Positions 1 to 8,571 of a stretch of DNA of 64,000 nucleotides are shown in pieces. Location: assembly GCF_051055405.1 (NCBI RefSeq), contig NZ_CP167068.1, forward strand, positions 806,001-870,000, written 5' to 3'. The stretch is from Pseudolachnospira sp051055405 (GTDB taxonomy: Bacteria; Bacillota; Clostridia; Lachnospirales; Lachnospiraceae). The notes under the pieces are model-generated. The model was not told the DNA's origin and did no database searches. It saw nothing but the letters and a program-made list of their open reading frames with translations. Every line of letters starts with the position of its first letter. Position 1 is the stretch's first letter. The position numbers were made by a program, and so were the translations under genes.

Positions 1-2
1 TT

Positions 3-275
3 CAGTGTATGGGATATATGGCGGGAGCCGCCGCTTGTTTTGGCATTGGACGGCGCTTTTGGCAGGTGGAGACGGAGCGAGAACTGTTTGTTGGAGCGCT
101 GCTTTCCCTCGCGCTGTCCTTTGGCGTATTGATAGAGACAGAAAATATCGGGGGACGAATCCTTTGGCTGCTGCCTCTCTTTTATGTCATAGGAAATTTC
201 TTGGGAAATTCCGGCCGTATAAAAAATGTTTCATTGCCAGGGCAGAAGGAGACTGGAATTGAACATATGGAGTAA
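3..275 (+). CDS. C-terminal fragment of an unidentified membrane protein
   Basis: The reading frame is open from the left edge of the window to a TAA at 273-275, so the 5' end lies outside. About 90 residues are visible. Two hydrophobic stretches (roughly FVGALLSLALSFGVLI and RILWLLPLFYVIGNFL) indicate membrane helices, followed by a short polar tail. I do not recognise the family. The next gene (DUF624) starts at 259 inside this frame, so the two are probably translationally coupled. Confidence 0.45.
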   Translation, partial: QCMGYMAGAAACFGIGRRFWQVETERELFVGALLSLALSFGVLIETENIGGRILWLLPLFYVIGNFLGNSGRIKNVSLPGQKETGIEHME

Positions 276-975
276 AGAAGAAAGAGAAACGCCGGAGCGG
301 ACGCTTCCGGCCAAGACGTGTATCGGGCGGTTTGCCGGGGTTTTTCAAAGGAACTTTTTCCGGCTGATCGGTTTGAATCTGATTTATCTTTTGGCCTGCC
401 TGCCGGTGATCACGATCCCGGCAGCTATGACGGCCATGACGCAGATTACGATTGCTATGGAACAAAGATCGTATTTTTTCTGGTCGGACTTTTGGGATGT
501 ATTTCGGGAGGAGTTTGGGCGTGCTTTTGCCTCCGGTTTTATGCTTTTAGGAGGCGCCGTATTTCTGGCAGGTGGGCTTTTGTTCTACTGGAAACTTTCC
601 CAAAATCAGATTTTCATGCTGATTCCATTCGGGATTTGCGCAGCCGGTTTGTTTCTTTTAACGGGGATGCGTGCTTACGTGTGCTTGATGCTTGCGGTTT
701 TCGATCTACCTTTAAAGGCAATTCTGAAAAACGCTTTTCTTCTAGTTTTTTTACGTTTCCCGCAGACGTTAACCGTGGTTTTGATTCAGGGTATGGGAGC
801 GGGGATTTGTTATCTGTTTTTTCCGTTGACGATTCCACTGGTGTTGCTTTTTCATTCTTCCTTCCAAAGTCTGATCGGCGTTTTTCTGCTGTGGCCGGGT
901 ATCAAGCAATATGTAAAGGGAGAGGATCAGGAATCTGCGCCGGATGATACCGATTGGAAGAGCGCGGATAAGTAG
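259..975 (+). CDS. YesL-like DUF624 integral membrane protein
   Basis: A 238-residue protein that resembles the YesL/DUF624 family: a short N-terminal cytosolic segment, then the typical FRLIGLNLIYLLACLPVITI first helix, and three to four further hydrophobic segments across the rest of the protein. YesL-type genes usually accompany carbohydrate ABC transporters, but their biochemical role is unknown. A TTG start at 259 is chosen because AGAAGGAG lies at about 244-251 with good spacing; the ATG at 226 has no ribosome site and lies deep in the preceding gene. The last 49 bp overlap tail-to-tail with the minus-strand nuclease gene. Confidence 0.7.
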   Translation: MNIWSKEERETPERTLPAKTCIGRFAGVFQRNFFRLIGLNLIYLLACLPVITIPAAMTAMTQITIAMEQRSYFFWSDFWDVFREEFGRAFASGFMLLGGAVFLAGGLLFYWKLSQNQIFMLIPFGICAAGLFLLTGMRAYVCLMLAVFDLPLKAILKNAFLLVFLRFPQTLTVVLIQGMGAGICYLFFPLTIPLVLLFHSSFQSLIGVFLLWPGIKQYVKGEDQESAPDDTDWKSADK

Positions 976-2024
976 GCGTTCCAGAAGGACGCTTCTTGCA
1001 GAATCGATTCTTCCCAAAAAACATATGAGGGGCCGTTTCTCCGCTCTTGAAAAACTGGTCGTCCTGTTTCTAACCGCATTTTCTTTGGCAGCGGCAGGAA
1101 TTGGCCGGTTTTTTTGATGTAACAATTTTCTGGCGTGGCCTTGACCCGAAACGCGGGATCCACATAGACGGCGACGCTTTTATGAATAGCAGTATCTTCC
1201 GCCGGCAGATAATAATAATCCTTATAGTTCGGAAGATAGTATTGCAGTTCGCCGCAAAAAAGCGGAGTGTGCAGCCGAAGGCTTTCTTTTCCCAGCACGG
1301 CATAGGTTCCCTCTGTCCGGAAAGAGACTGGCTGAGGCAGAGAAGATGCGAGAGAAAAACGAAGAAAGAGTTCGGAATCAGAGGAATCTTCTACAATCGG
1401 GCATCCGATAGGGATAGAACCATTTTTTAGGTCAAAATAGGAAAGCATGGGCAAAAGCTGAAGCATCCCTAGGACATCTTCTTCATTGTGAAGCAGCAGG
1501 AAGTGCAGAAGCTTTGGATTTCCGGTCTTTGTAAACTGATGGTAGATAGGGATCAGCTCGCCGCCACTATAGGAATCATCCCGCTCTATATGGAGAAATT
1601 GCTCGATGGATTTCTGTTTGACATCCGGAAGATTACACAGATTTTTGCAGGTGCGGATTTTTTGGTAGAGATCCACGCTCTTCATGGTTTTAAACGGGCT
1701 AAAAAGGCCAAAGTGTTCGCTTCTCTTATGTAGATAGGGAAGATCAAAGCGATTTCCATTGAAATGGACAAAGCCCGAAAAATCCCGGCAGAACGCAATG
1801 ACTTGTTCCAATAACTTTTGTTCTTCTTTGGGAGATTCACATAACCACTGGCGAAAACCCCAGCACTCTTCAGTGTGGGGAAACAGGCAGCCGATCAGAT
1901 AAACGTGAGAGCGCTCCGGAGAGAGCCCGGTGGTTTCAATATCTAAAAATAATGGTTTTTCCAGCCCCAGTTGGTTGAGGGGGTAATCCGTGTGAAGAAA
2001 AAATTCTTTTTCGATTGTTTTCAT
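927..2024 (-). CDS. YprB-type ribonuclease H-like 3'-5' exonuclease domain protein
   Basis: 365 residues. The N-terminal half has the DnaQ/RNase H-like fold signature: LFLDIETTGL with the metal-binding D28 and E30, HFNGNRFDLP (third acidic residue), and HNEEDVLGM near residue 185 (last acidic residue). This matches the PF13482/YprB group, predicted exonucleases of unknown substrate. The C-terminal ~150 residues are less conserved and may bind nucleic acid or a partner. In many Firmicutes yprB lies beside a DEAH helicase gene (yprA); none is seen here. Its 3' end overlaps the DUF624 gene convergently. Confidence 0.75.
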   Translation of the reverse strand: MKTIEKEFFLHTDYPLNQLGLEKPLFLDIETTGLSPERSHVYLIGCLFPHTEECWGFRQWLCESPKEEQKLLEQVIAFCRDFSGFVHFNGNRFDLPYLHKRSEHFGLFSPFKTMKSVDLYQKIRTCKNLCNLPDVKQKSIEQFLHIERDDSYSGGELIPIYHQFTKTGNPKLLHFLLLHNEEDVLGMLQLLPMLSYFDLKNGSIPIGCPIVEDSSDSELFLRFSLASSLPQPVSFRTEGTYAVLGKESLRLHTPLFCGELQYYLPNYKDYYYLPAEDTAIHKSVAVYVDPAFRVKATPENCYIKKTGQFLPLPKKMRLETGRPVFQERRNGPSYVFWEESILQEASFWNAYLSALFQSVSSGADS

Positions 2025-2122
2025 GGTTTCATCATATCATAAGAAAACGACAGAGTAAAGTGCTTCAAAAGCTTCCTTCGGTGCATAAACACCGTTCGTT
2101 TCGTACATCCTATCACGAAGGA

Positions 2123-2136
2123 AAGACAATTGTCTT
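2123..2136. promoter_or_regulatory. 14-bp perfect palindrome between yprB-like and tepA
   Basis: AAGACAATTGTCTT is a perfect palindrome in the 163-bp divergent region between the yprB-like gene and tepA. It could be an operator, but a palindrome this short can occur by chance and no second copy was seen. Confidence 0.25.
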
Positions 2137-2187
2137 GGTTTTAAGATGGAATCGATGATATTAGAAATTCGGGAAGGAGACATTTCG

Positions 2188-2910
2188 ATGGGAAAATCAG
2201 AGGACGAAAAGAACGAGCGGAAAGACGAAGAGATCAAAGAGTATGGCCAGATGACCTTGGAGGACAATGGGAGTGATTACAAAATTCATCTGCTCTCCGT
2301 GATCGGTGAGATTGAGGGCCATGAAAATTTGCCAGGGAACAGTAAAACCACGAAATATGAGCATGTCCTGCCCCAACTGGCTGCCATTGAGGACAGCAGA
2401 GAAATCGATGGACTGTTGATTTTAATCAATTCAGTAGGAGGCGATGTGGAAGCTGGGCTGGCTATTGCGGAGATGATCGCCTCCCTGAGCAAGCCGACCG
2501 TGTCCCTGGTTCTGGGCGGCAGCCATTCGATCTGCGTCCCCTTGGCTGTGTCCACAGACTATTCGTTTATTGTAAAAACAGGTACCATGCTGATTCACCC
2601 GGTTCGAATGAGCGGGATGATTTTGGGCGTGCCCCAAACCTATGACTATTTTAAGAAGATTCAAGACCGGATTACGGGATTTATTTCCAGCCATTGTGCG
2701 GTTCGCCAGGAACGGTTGGAAGAGCTGATGCTGGAAACCGGTATGCTGACAAAGGATATGGGTACGATCCTGGTAGGCGGGGAAGCTGTAGAAGAAGGTT
2801 TGATCAATGAGATCGGAGGAATTCGGGAAGCTCTTGATAAGCTGTACGAGTTGATCGGGCAGGACGATGGAGCTGGCCAGGGCCGTATGCGCGGCAGCCA
2901 GAAAGAGTAA
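2188..2910 (+). CDS. tepA: TepA/ClpP-class serine protease
   Basis: 240 residues with the ClpP-like fold of the TepA (YmfB) subfamily. Visible landmarks are LILINSVGGDVEAGLAIAEM (oxyanion region), LGGSHSICVPLAV with the candidate nucleophilic serine, and MLIHPVRM with the candidate catalytic histidine. The C-terminal DMGTILVGGEAVEEGLINEIGG matches the end of ClpP-type domains. TepA was linked to translocation or spore-protein degradation in Bacillus. The first ~35 residues are highly charged and variable. The ATG at 2188 is preferred over that at 2146 because GGGAAGGAGA lies 7 bp upstream of it. Confidence 0.85.
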   Translation: MGKSEDEKNERKDEEIKEYGQMTLEDNGSDYKIHLLSVIGEIEGHENLPGNSKTTKYEHVLPQLAAIEDSREIDGLLILINSVGGDVEAGLAIAEMIASLSKPTVSLVLGGSHSICVPLAVSTDYSFIVKTGTMLIHPVRMSGMILGVPQTYDYFKKIQDRITGFISSHCAVRQERLEELMLETGMLTKDMGTILVGGEAVEEGLINEIGGIREALDKLYELIGQDDGAGQGRMRGSQKE

Positions 2911-2972
2911 GGAAGGAAACGCTTGACATTTTCCAATTATTACAAAAATTTTTGTCCCTGCAAGGTTTTGGG

Positions 2973-3001
2973 ATGACAATTTTGGCCCAGTGTGATACTA
3001 T
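2973..3001 (+). promoter_or_regulatory. Candidate sigma-70 promoter of the HSDH-like gene
   Basis: ATGACA (2973-2978), a 17-bp spacer, then TACTAT (2996-3001), preceded by TGTG. Each box matches consensus at four to five positions. It lies about 135 bp before the SDR start. A second -35-like TTGACA occurs at 2923-2928 without a convincing -10. Confidence 0.4.
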
Positions 3002-3135
3002 ATAAAGGAAATCCCTTCCAGTGACAAATAAAATAGTCGGCATAGAAGGGCTTCCAGTGGCAAGAGAGTATTTGGGTTTGCCTGTATATGATCGGTCACC
3101 GGAAGAAATATTTTATGGAAAAAAGAGGACATACT

Positions 3136-3936
3136 ATGGGAAATTTTACCGGAAAAACAGTTATTATTACAGGTGCGGGAAGAGCAGTACTGAGTGATGG
3201 AAGATGCGGCTCCATTGGATACGGAATTGCGACCGCCTATGCCAAGGAAGGCGCAAATCTGGTTATCACGGGGCGCAATGTGAAAAAACTGGAGGATGCA
3301 AAGCAGGAGCTGGAAGAAAAGTATGGAGTGAAAGTTCTGTGCGTACAGGCGGACGTATCTGCAGGCTCCGATAACAAAGCGGTAGTGGAAAATGTGGTAA
3401 AGCAGACCGTGGACACCTTTGGCGGAATCGACGTGCTGATCAACAATGCCCAGGCATCCGCCTCCGGCGTAACGCTGGCGGATCACACCACGGAGCAGTT
3501 TGATCTGGCCGTATATTCGGGACTGTATGCCGCTTTCTATTATATGCAGGCCTGCTATCCCTATCTGGCAAAGAGCAAAGGCTCGGTGATTAACTTTGCC
3601 TCCGGCGCCGGATTATTTGGCAATTTTGGACAATGCGCTTATGCGGCGGCAAAAGAAGGAATCCGTGGCCTTACCCGTGTGGCGGCGACCGAGTGGGGAA
3701 AGGATGGCATCAATGTCAATGTTGTTTGCCCGCTGGCATGGACCGCACAGTTAGAGCAGTTTAAGAACGCATATCCGGAAGCTTATGAGAAGAACGTTCA
3801 TATGCCGCCCATGGGCCATCTGGGAGATTCCGAGCTGGAAATTGGCCGTGTGTGCGTACAGTTGGCTTCTCCGGATTTCAAATTCCTGACAGGCGAGACC
3901 CTTACCCTGGAAGGCGGTCTGGGACTCCGGCCGTAA
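3136..3936 (+). CDS. SDR oxidoreductase, probable 12alpha-hydroxysteroid dehydrogenase-like
   Basis: 266-residue classical short-chain dehydrogenase. Visible: TGAG start of the cofactor loop followed by SIGYGIA, NN at 103-104, and the catalytic S156, Y169 and K173 (CAYAAAKEG). The segments INNAQASASG, SGLYAAFYYMQACYPYL, ASGAGLFGN and RVAATEWGKD(G)INVNVVCPLA recall, from memory, the NADP-dependent 12alpha-HSDH of clostridial bile-acid-transforming gut bacteria, much more closely than generic FabG. TGRN after strand 2 suggests NADP preference. The start at 3136 has AAGAGGA upstream; ATGs at 3088 and 3115 are less well placed. It is monocistronic and followed by a strong terminator. Substrate is inferred, not shown. 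Confidence 0.7.
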   Translation: MGNFTGKTVIITGAGRAVLSDGRCGSIGYGIATAYAKEGANLVITGRNVKKLEDAKQELEEKYGVKVLCVQADVSAGSDNKAVVENVVKQTVDTFGGIDVLINNAQASASGVTLADHTTEQFDLAVYSGLYAAFYYMQACYPYLAKSKGSVINFASGAGLFGNFGQCAYAAAKEGIRGLTRVAATEWGKDGINVNVVCPLAWTAQLEQFKNAYPEAYEKNVHMPPMGHLGDSELEIGRVCVQLASPDFKFLTGETLTLEGGLGLRP

Positions 3937-3938
3937 AT

Positions 3939-3985
3939 GGAAATGAGGATACCCTCTGCGGAGGGTATCCTCATTTCCTGTTTTT
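3939..3985. terminator. Intrinsic terminator between convergent genes
   Basis: An 18-bp perfect stem (3939-3956 with 3961-3978), TGCG loop and TGTTTTT on the plus strand. It ends the HSDH-like gene; the stop codon of the minus-strand HipA-like gene (3971-3973) lies inside the right arm. Confidence 0.9.
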
Positions 3986-5221
3986 AAGGAAAAAAAGCGG
4001 GATAGGAGATTTTATCTGTTCCAGTTCCTGATGCAACATGGAGATAAGGCGGCGATGATCTATTACAGGAATTTCCAGCAACTCTTTCGTCCTGCTGTGG
4101 ATGTATTGATTGAGCGCATCCAGTCGGTCGGAAGGAATCGGGTAAATCGGATGGTTTTGGAATTGAAAACCAAGGAGCATCCGCAGCCTTTCATGTTGCA
4201 TTTCACCCATTATCATTTCACATTGTTGTTTGAAGGTGAGCATACCTGTTCTTGGTAGATGCTCGTCCGCTTTGGCAGGCCAATTTTTAAAATCATCTTT
4301 CATATCCCGTGCAAAGAGTGAGAGATTATGGTCAAACAGTGGAGCCAGTCCCAGAATTTTACCGGTATGATTATCCCGCAAAAAGCCATAATTTCCCGCA
4401 TGACGGTCTACATTACAAATCAACGCATCAAATACGATCATGGAACGCATCTGTTCAAAAGTATCTCCAGAAAACTTTGAGCAAATAGCAAGATTAATAG
4501 GAAATTGTGATTGTTCGGTAGCGGCATAAAATGGTACAAGAGAGATATCCTTGCTACACATAAGCGGACATACGGAAGCGAGCTTTCCTCTCCACTTAGC
4601 AAGGTCATAGGACACAGAAAAAATACCCATCGCCTTTGCTGCCTGGCAGGCAAAATATTCTGAGTATGGCTCCATACCAGCGTTGGCGAAGCCTTCGGAA
4701 CCTGCCTTGTAAAGGTATAAATTGCCGTCCACTTTTCTCCAGGCTTTGGGAAATTGACCGTCGGTGGTCCATTCTGTGGATAGGCCGAGCTTGCGATGCT
4801 GTGAGCTTGTATACCCGGTATAAGCGACCAGAGCTAATGTTTCATCGAGTTCATGCTCATATAGATTTACATCCGCAAATGACTGTTCTGTTCCCTCACG
4901 ATCTACCCAAAATGCGTCGTTGACAGAAAGCCCCTTACATACATCGATAATGCCTAATGTATCGCCGACAGTTAAACCAGCTTGTGCCAAAATTTCCTTT
5001 ACAAATTGCCGGTTTTTCGGAATGGTCCTACTTTTCAGCCAATTCACCAGCGCTTCGCTGGTAAATTTTGGAATCAGCGGCATGGGAAAGAGATGGCGTA
5101 ATTCTTCATTCACCATGGAAATCTTTGCATATAGCTGGCCAAACGGTGTAACGCCGGCAGTGAATTTGATCAATTCTGTGTCATAAAGCTTTAGAATATA
5201 GTTTCTTTCTTCAAAAAGCAT
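3971..5221 (-). CDS. HipA-family kinase-like protein (orphan)
   Basis: 416 residues. The C-terminal half carries the HipA-like kinase signature: CNVDRHAGNYGFLRD (D272, H274, N277 around the catalytic loop) and LAPLFDHN (metal-binding D297). The ~100 residues before this contain YKAGSEGFAN, which may take the place of the nucleotide-binding region. The N-terminal region is not recognised. HipA kinases phosphorylate protein targets and usually pair with a HipB antitoxin; no HipB-like helix-turn-helix gene adjoins this one, which is common for the single-gene HipA-like proteins of Clostridia. Its target is unknown. Confidence 0.65.
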   Translation of the reverse strand: MLFEERNYILKLYDTELIKFTAGVTPFGQLYAKISMVNEELRHLFPMPLIPKFTSEALVNWLKSRTIPKNRQFVKEILAQAGLTVGDTLGIIDVCKGLSVNDAFWVDREGTEQSFADVNLYEHELDETLALVAYTGYTSSQHRKLGLSTEWTTDGQFPKAWRKVDGNLYLYKAGSEGFANAGMEPYSEYFACQAAKAMGIFSVSYDLAKWRGKLASVCPLMCSKDISLVPFYAATEQSQFPINLAICSKFSGDTFEQMRSMIVFDALICNVDRHAGNYGFLRDNHTGKILGLAPLFDHNLSLFARDMKDDFKNWPAKADEHLPRTGMLTFKQQCEMIMGEMQHERLRMLLGFQFQNHPIYPIPSDRLDALNQYIHSRTKELLEIPVIDHRRLISMLHQELEQIKSPIPLFFLKNRK

Positions 5222-5305
5222 GGATTTTTGCTCCGCCTATTTAAACTAAAGATACGTCTTTCTTATTATATGAAAAAATGAGGACAAATACAAGAGATTT
5301 CCCGA

Positions 5306-6478
5306 TTAAGACAGACGTCCCTTAAAGTCCTCATATCCAAAGGCGCGGACAAGTCTGGTTTTCCCTCTGGCATCCCGGTATACCAGGGAAGGAAGGGGCA
5401 TGCCGTTGAAGGTATTGGTCTTTACCATGGTGTAAAGGGCCATATCCTCAAAAATAACCAGGTCTTTTTCCCGCAGCGGCTGGTCGAAGGAATAATCGCC
5501 GATGACATCTCCGGCCAGACAGGTAGGTCCGGCGAGGCGATAGGTATATGCTTTTTCCCCTGGATTCCCGCTTCCCCAAACCGGGGGCCGATAAGGCATC
5601 TCCAGCACATCCGGCATATGACAGGCCGCGGAAGTGTCAAGGATGGCAATTTCCATTTGATTGTGGACCACTTCCAGAACCTCAGACACCAGAAAGCCGG
5701 CGTTTAATACCACGGCTTCGCCGGGTTCCAGATAAACCTGTACGCCATAGGAATCCTGAAAATGCTGAATCACCTGAACCAGAGTGTCTAAGTCGTAACC
5801 GGGCCGGGTGATATGGTGCCCGCCGCCGAAGTTTAACCACTTTTTTCCGTGCAGATATTTTCCAAATTTTTCTTCCAGAGATTTTGCGGTAGTCGCCAGG
5901 GCGTCGGAGTCCTGTTCGCAGAGGGTGTGAAAATGGAACCCGTCCAAAAGTGGCAAAAGCTCTTCGTCGAAGTGTTCCAGCGTAGTGCCGAGGCGGGAGC
6001 CAGGAGCGCAAGGATCATAGATGGCATGACCTTCCTGGGTGGAGCATTCCGGGTTAAGGCGCAGGCCCACAGATTTTCCTGCCTGTTTTGCTCTTTTGGC
6101 GTATTTTCGAACTTGCGCCGGGGAGTTGAACACGAAGTCGTCGGCGTATTGGAGAAGTTCTTCAAACTCGTCCTCCCGGTAAGCCGGGGAAAATACGTGG
6201 GTCTCTCCGCCGAAGGCCTCGTGGCCAAGCCGCGCCTCAAAAAGGCCGCTGGCTGTGGTTCCGGCTAAGTAGCGGCGCAAAAGAGGATAGCAGGAGTACA
6301 TGGAGAATGCTTTTTGGGCCAACAGGATCTTGCAGCCTGTTTGATCGGAAATCTGTCTCAGCAGTTCCAGATTCCGAAGAAGCCTGGTTTCATCCACGAG
6401 AAAGTAAGGAGTACGAAACGCCCGCCCTTCTTCTTGGGATAGGGGCGGGCCCTCCCTTTTTGCTTTTTTCGTCTCCAT
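5306..6478 (-). CDS. nspC: Carboxynorspermidine/carboxyspermidine decarboxylase
   Basis: 390-residue fold-type III PLP enzyme. It removes the carboxyl of carboxy(nor)spermidine to give (nor)spermidine. The PLP lysine is in LLAQKAFSMY (K56 from the ATG), with the phosphate-binding LNFGGGHHITRPGYD and substrate-side LEPGEAVV further on. Last gene of the polyamine operon. The ATG at 6478 overlaps the TGA of the CASDH gene (TGATG), so the pair is translationally coupled; a TTG two codons earlier in register is an alternative. Family assignment is secure because both the sequence and the partner gene agree. Confidence 0.92.
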   Translation of the reverse strand: METKKAKREGPPLSQEEGRAFRTPYFLVDETRLLRNLELLRQISDQTGCKILLAQKAFSMYSCYPLLRRYLAGTTASGLFEARLGHEAFGGETHVFSPAYREDEFEELLQYADDFVFNSPAQVRKYAKRAKQAGKSVGLRLNPECSTQEGHAIYDPCAPGSRLGTTLEHFDEELLPLLDGFHFHTLCEQDSDALATTAKSLEEKFGKYLHGKKWLNFGGGHHITRPGYDLDTLVQVIQHFQDSYGVQVYLEPGEAVVLNAGFLVSEVLEVVHNQMEIAILDTSAACHMPDVLEMPYRPPVWGSGNPGEKAYTYRLAGPTCLAGDVIGDYSFDQPLREKDLVIFEDMALYTMVKTNTFNGMPLPSLVYRDARGKTRLVRAFGYEDFKGRLS

Positions 6479-7680
6479 CAATCCACCAGCACCGGATCCC
6501 GGTTCTCTTTCCAGGGCAGACCCCAGCGGTTCAGCGCTTCCATGAAGGGATCGGGATCAAATTCTTCGATATTGTGGACGCCGGGCTTGTTCCATGTTCC
6601 GGTGATTACCATCATAGCACCGATCATAGCGGGAACGCCGGTGGTGTAGGCCACCGCCTGGGAGCCCACTTCCCGGTAGCACTCCTGATGATCGCAGATA
6701 TTATAGAGAGAATAATTCTTTTCTTTTCCATCTTTTACGCCGCGGAAAATACAGCCGATGTTTGTCTTTCCCTTTGTACGAGGGCCCAGCGTAGAAGGAT
6801 CCGGCAGCACAGCCTTTAAAAATTGCAGCGGGACAATCTCTTTTCCTTCATATACGATCGGTTCGATGGAGGTCATTCCGACGTTTTCGAGGCAGGCAAG
6901 ATGAGTCAGATAGCTCTGGCCAAAGGTCATGAAGAAACGAATCCGACGGATGCCGGGGATGTTCAGCGCCAGACTTTCCAATTCCTCATGGTGGAGCAGA
7001 TACATATATTTCTTTCCCACGCCTTCAAAGTCATATTCCCGTTTGATTTCCATGGGTTTGGTTTCCACCCAGTGGCCGTTCTCCCAGTAGGAACCATTGG
7101 CGGAAACCTCGCGGATATTGATTTCCGGATTGAAGTTGGTGGCGAAAGGGTAGCCATGATCGCCGCCGTTGCAGTCCAAGATATCGATCTCGTGAATCTC
7201 GTCAAATTCATGTTTCAGGGCATAAGCGGAAAAAACGCCGGTGACGCCCGGATCAAATCCACTTCCCAACACAGCGGTGATACCGGCCTTCTCGAAACGC
7301 TCCCGGTATGCCCACTGCCAGCTATATTCAAATTTTGCCGTGTCCTCCGGCTCATAGTTGGCGGTATCCACATAGGGAGTCTTGGTGGCCAGGCAGGCGT
7401 CCATGATCGTCAAATCCTGATAGGGAAGCGCCAGATTTAAAACCACGTCCGGCTTTACCTCCTCGATGAGGCGAACCAGCTCGTCCACCTGATTGGCGTC
7501 TACCTGGGCCGTGGTAATTTTCGTTTTGGTTGTAGCCGAAAGCTTATCTTTCAGCGCGTCGCATTTGGATTTGGTGCGGCTGGCAATACAGATTTCTTCA
7601 AAGACAGCGCTGTTTTGACAGCATTTGTGGATGGCGACCGAGGCGACGCCGCCACAGCCGATAATAAGAGCTTTTCCCAT
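6478..7680 (-). CDS. Carboxynorspermidine/carboxyspermidine synthase (saccharopine dehydrogenase family)
   Basis: 400 residues. The N-terminal Rossmann motif ALIIGCGGVASVAIHKC and SRTKSKCDAL suggest NADPH use; GSGFDPGVTGVFSAYAL and the C-terminal TTGVPAMIGAMMV are typical of the saccharopine dehydrogenase-like CANSDH/CASDH family. The enzyme condenses putrescine or diaminopropane with aspartate semialdehyde and reduces the imine. AAAGGAGGAA precedes the ATG. Fifth gene of the operon, coupled to nspC. Because agmatinase and spermidine synthase are encoded just upstream, carboxyspermidine is the more likely product, but this cannot be decided from sequence alone. Confidence 0.9.
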   Translation of the reverse strand: MGKALIIGCGGVASVAIHKCCQNSAVFEEICIASRTKSKCDALKDKLSATTKTKITTAQVDANQVDELVRLIEEVKPDVVLNLALPYQDLTIMDACLATKTPYVDTANYEPEDTAKFEYSWQWAYRERFEKAGITAVLGSGFDPGVTGVFSAYALKHEFDEIHEIDILDCNGGDHGYPFATNFNPEINIREVSANGSYWENGHWVETKPMEIKREYDFEGVGKKYMYLLHHEELESLALNIPGIRRIRFFMTFGQSYLTHLACLENVGMTSIEPIVYEGKEIVPLQFLKAVLPDPSTLGPRTKGKTNIGCIFRGVKDGKEKNYSLYNICDHQECYREVGSQAVAYTTGVPAMIGAMMVITGTWNKPGVHNIEEFDPDPFMEALNRWGLPWKENRDPVLVD

Positions 7681-7710
7681 GAGATTTCCTCCTTTATAAT
7701 TCCTAGTATA

Positions 7711-8571
7711 TTACTTCGTGGAAGACAAACCAATCAGCATCTCCCTCACAATTTTGCAGGCTGCCGCCGCGGAGATTCCACTGGGGTCGTAGGGCGGGCT
7801 TAATTCATTGACATCGCAGGCAACGATGCGGGCTTTTCTGCAGACTAAGGTAGCGGCTTTCCGAAGTTCATCAAAGGAAACGCCGCCCGGTTCCGGCGTT
7901 CCGGTACCGGGAAAAACGGAAGGATCTAATACATCTAGGTCCAGAGTAAAGTAGACGGGAGTATCCCCTAGCTTTTCTAGAAGCTCTTCCAACCCATGAA
8001 AGCCAAAACGCGTTGTGTCCACGTGATCTTTTCCCCAGAGAAATTCCGATCTGTCTCCGGAACGGATGCCAAACTGATGGATGCGGCCATCCCCGGTAAG
8101 TTCATGACAGCGGCGGAGAACGCAGGCGTGGGAGAGGGGAGTTCCCAGATATTCTTCCCGCAGGTCGGCATGGGCGTCAAAGTGAATCACATGGAGATCT
8201 GGATAGCGGGAAAACGCCGCCCGAAATGCGCCGAGAGTGACGAGATGTTCGCCGCCAAGCAGAAAGGGACGCTTTCCATCAGCAAGAATCTGACTGGCGC
8301 AGCTTTCGATTTGCGATAGAGCTTTCACCGTGTCGCCAAGGCAAAGTTCCAGGTCGCCGATATCGAGAACATTCGTATCTTCCAAATCCCGATCTTGGTA
8401 AGGACTGTAGGTTTCAAGGCCGTAGGATTCATGGCGAATCGCGCCGCTTCCAAACCGGGCGCCCGGCCGGTAGGACGTTGTGCAGTCAAAGGGCGCGCCG
8501 AAGAGAATGGTATCCGCCTGCCCTTCGTCCTTGTCACAGCCCATAAATACTTCCACATTTTTATTCCACAT
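7711..8571 (-). CDS. speB: Agmatinase (ureohydrolase family)
   Basis: 286 residues of the arginase/agmatinase fold. The binuclear Mn site is seen in GGEHLVTLG, FDAHADLR and TLDLDVLDPS; the C-terminus has the usual CDVNELSPPYDPSGISA segment. It hydrolyses agmatine to putrescine and urea; in pathways that run through aminopropylagmatine a related enzyme gives spermidine directly. The start overlaps the 3' end of speE by 11 bp, with AGGAGTTAC upstream. Together with speA it makes putrescine from arginine. Confidence 0.93.
   Translation of the reverse strand: MWNKNVEVFMGCDKDEGQADTILFGAPFDCTTSYRPGARFGSGAIRHESYGLETYSPYQDRDLEDTNVLDIGDLELCLGDTVKALSQIESCASQILADGKRPFLLGGEHLVTLGAFRAAFSRYPDLHVIHFDAHADLREEYLGTPLSHACVLRRCHELTGDGRIHQFGIRSGDRSEFLWGKDHVDTTRFGFHGLEELLEKLGDTPVYFTLDLDVLDPSVFPGTGTPEPGGVSFDELRKAATLVCRKARIVACDVNELSPPYDPSGISAAAACKIVREMLIGLSSTK

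Noticed and set aside
191..200. AGGAAATTTC motif as another terminator-associated copy
   Set aside because: It lies inside the coding frame of the first membrane-protein fragment and reads naturally as protein, so it is not counted with the intergenic copies.
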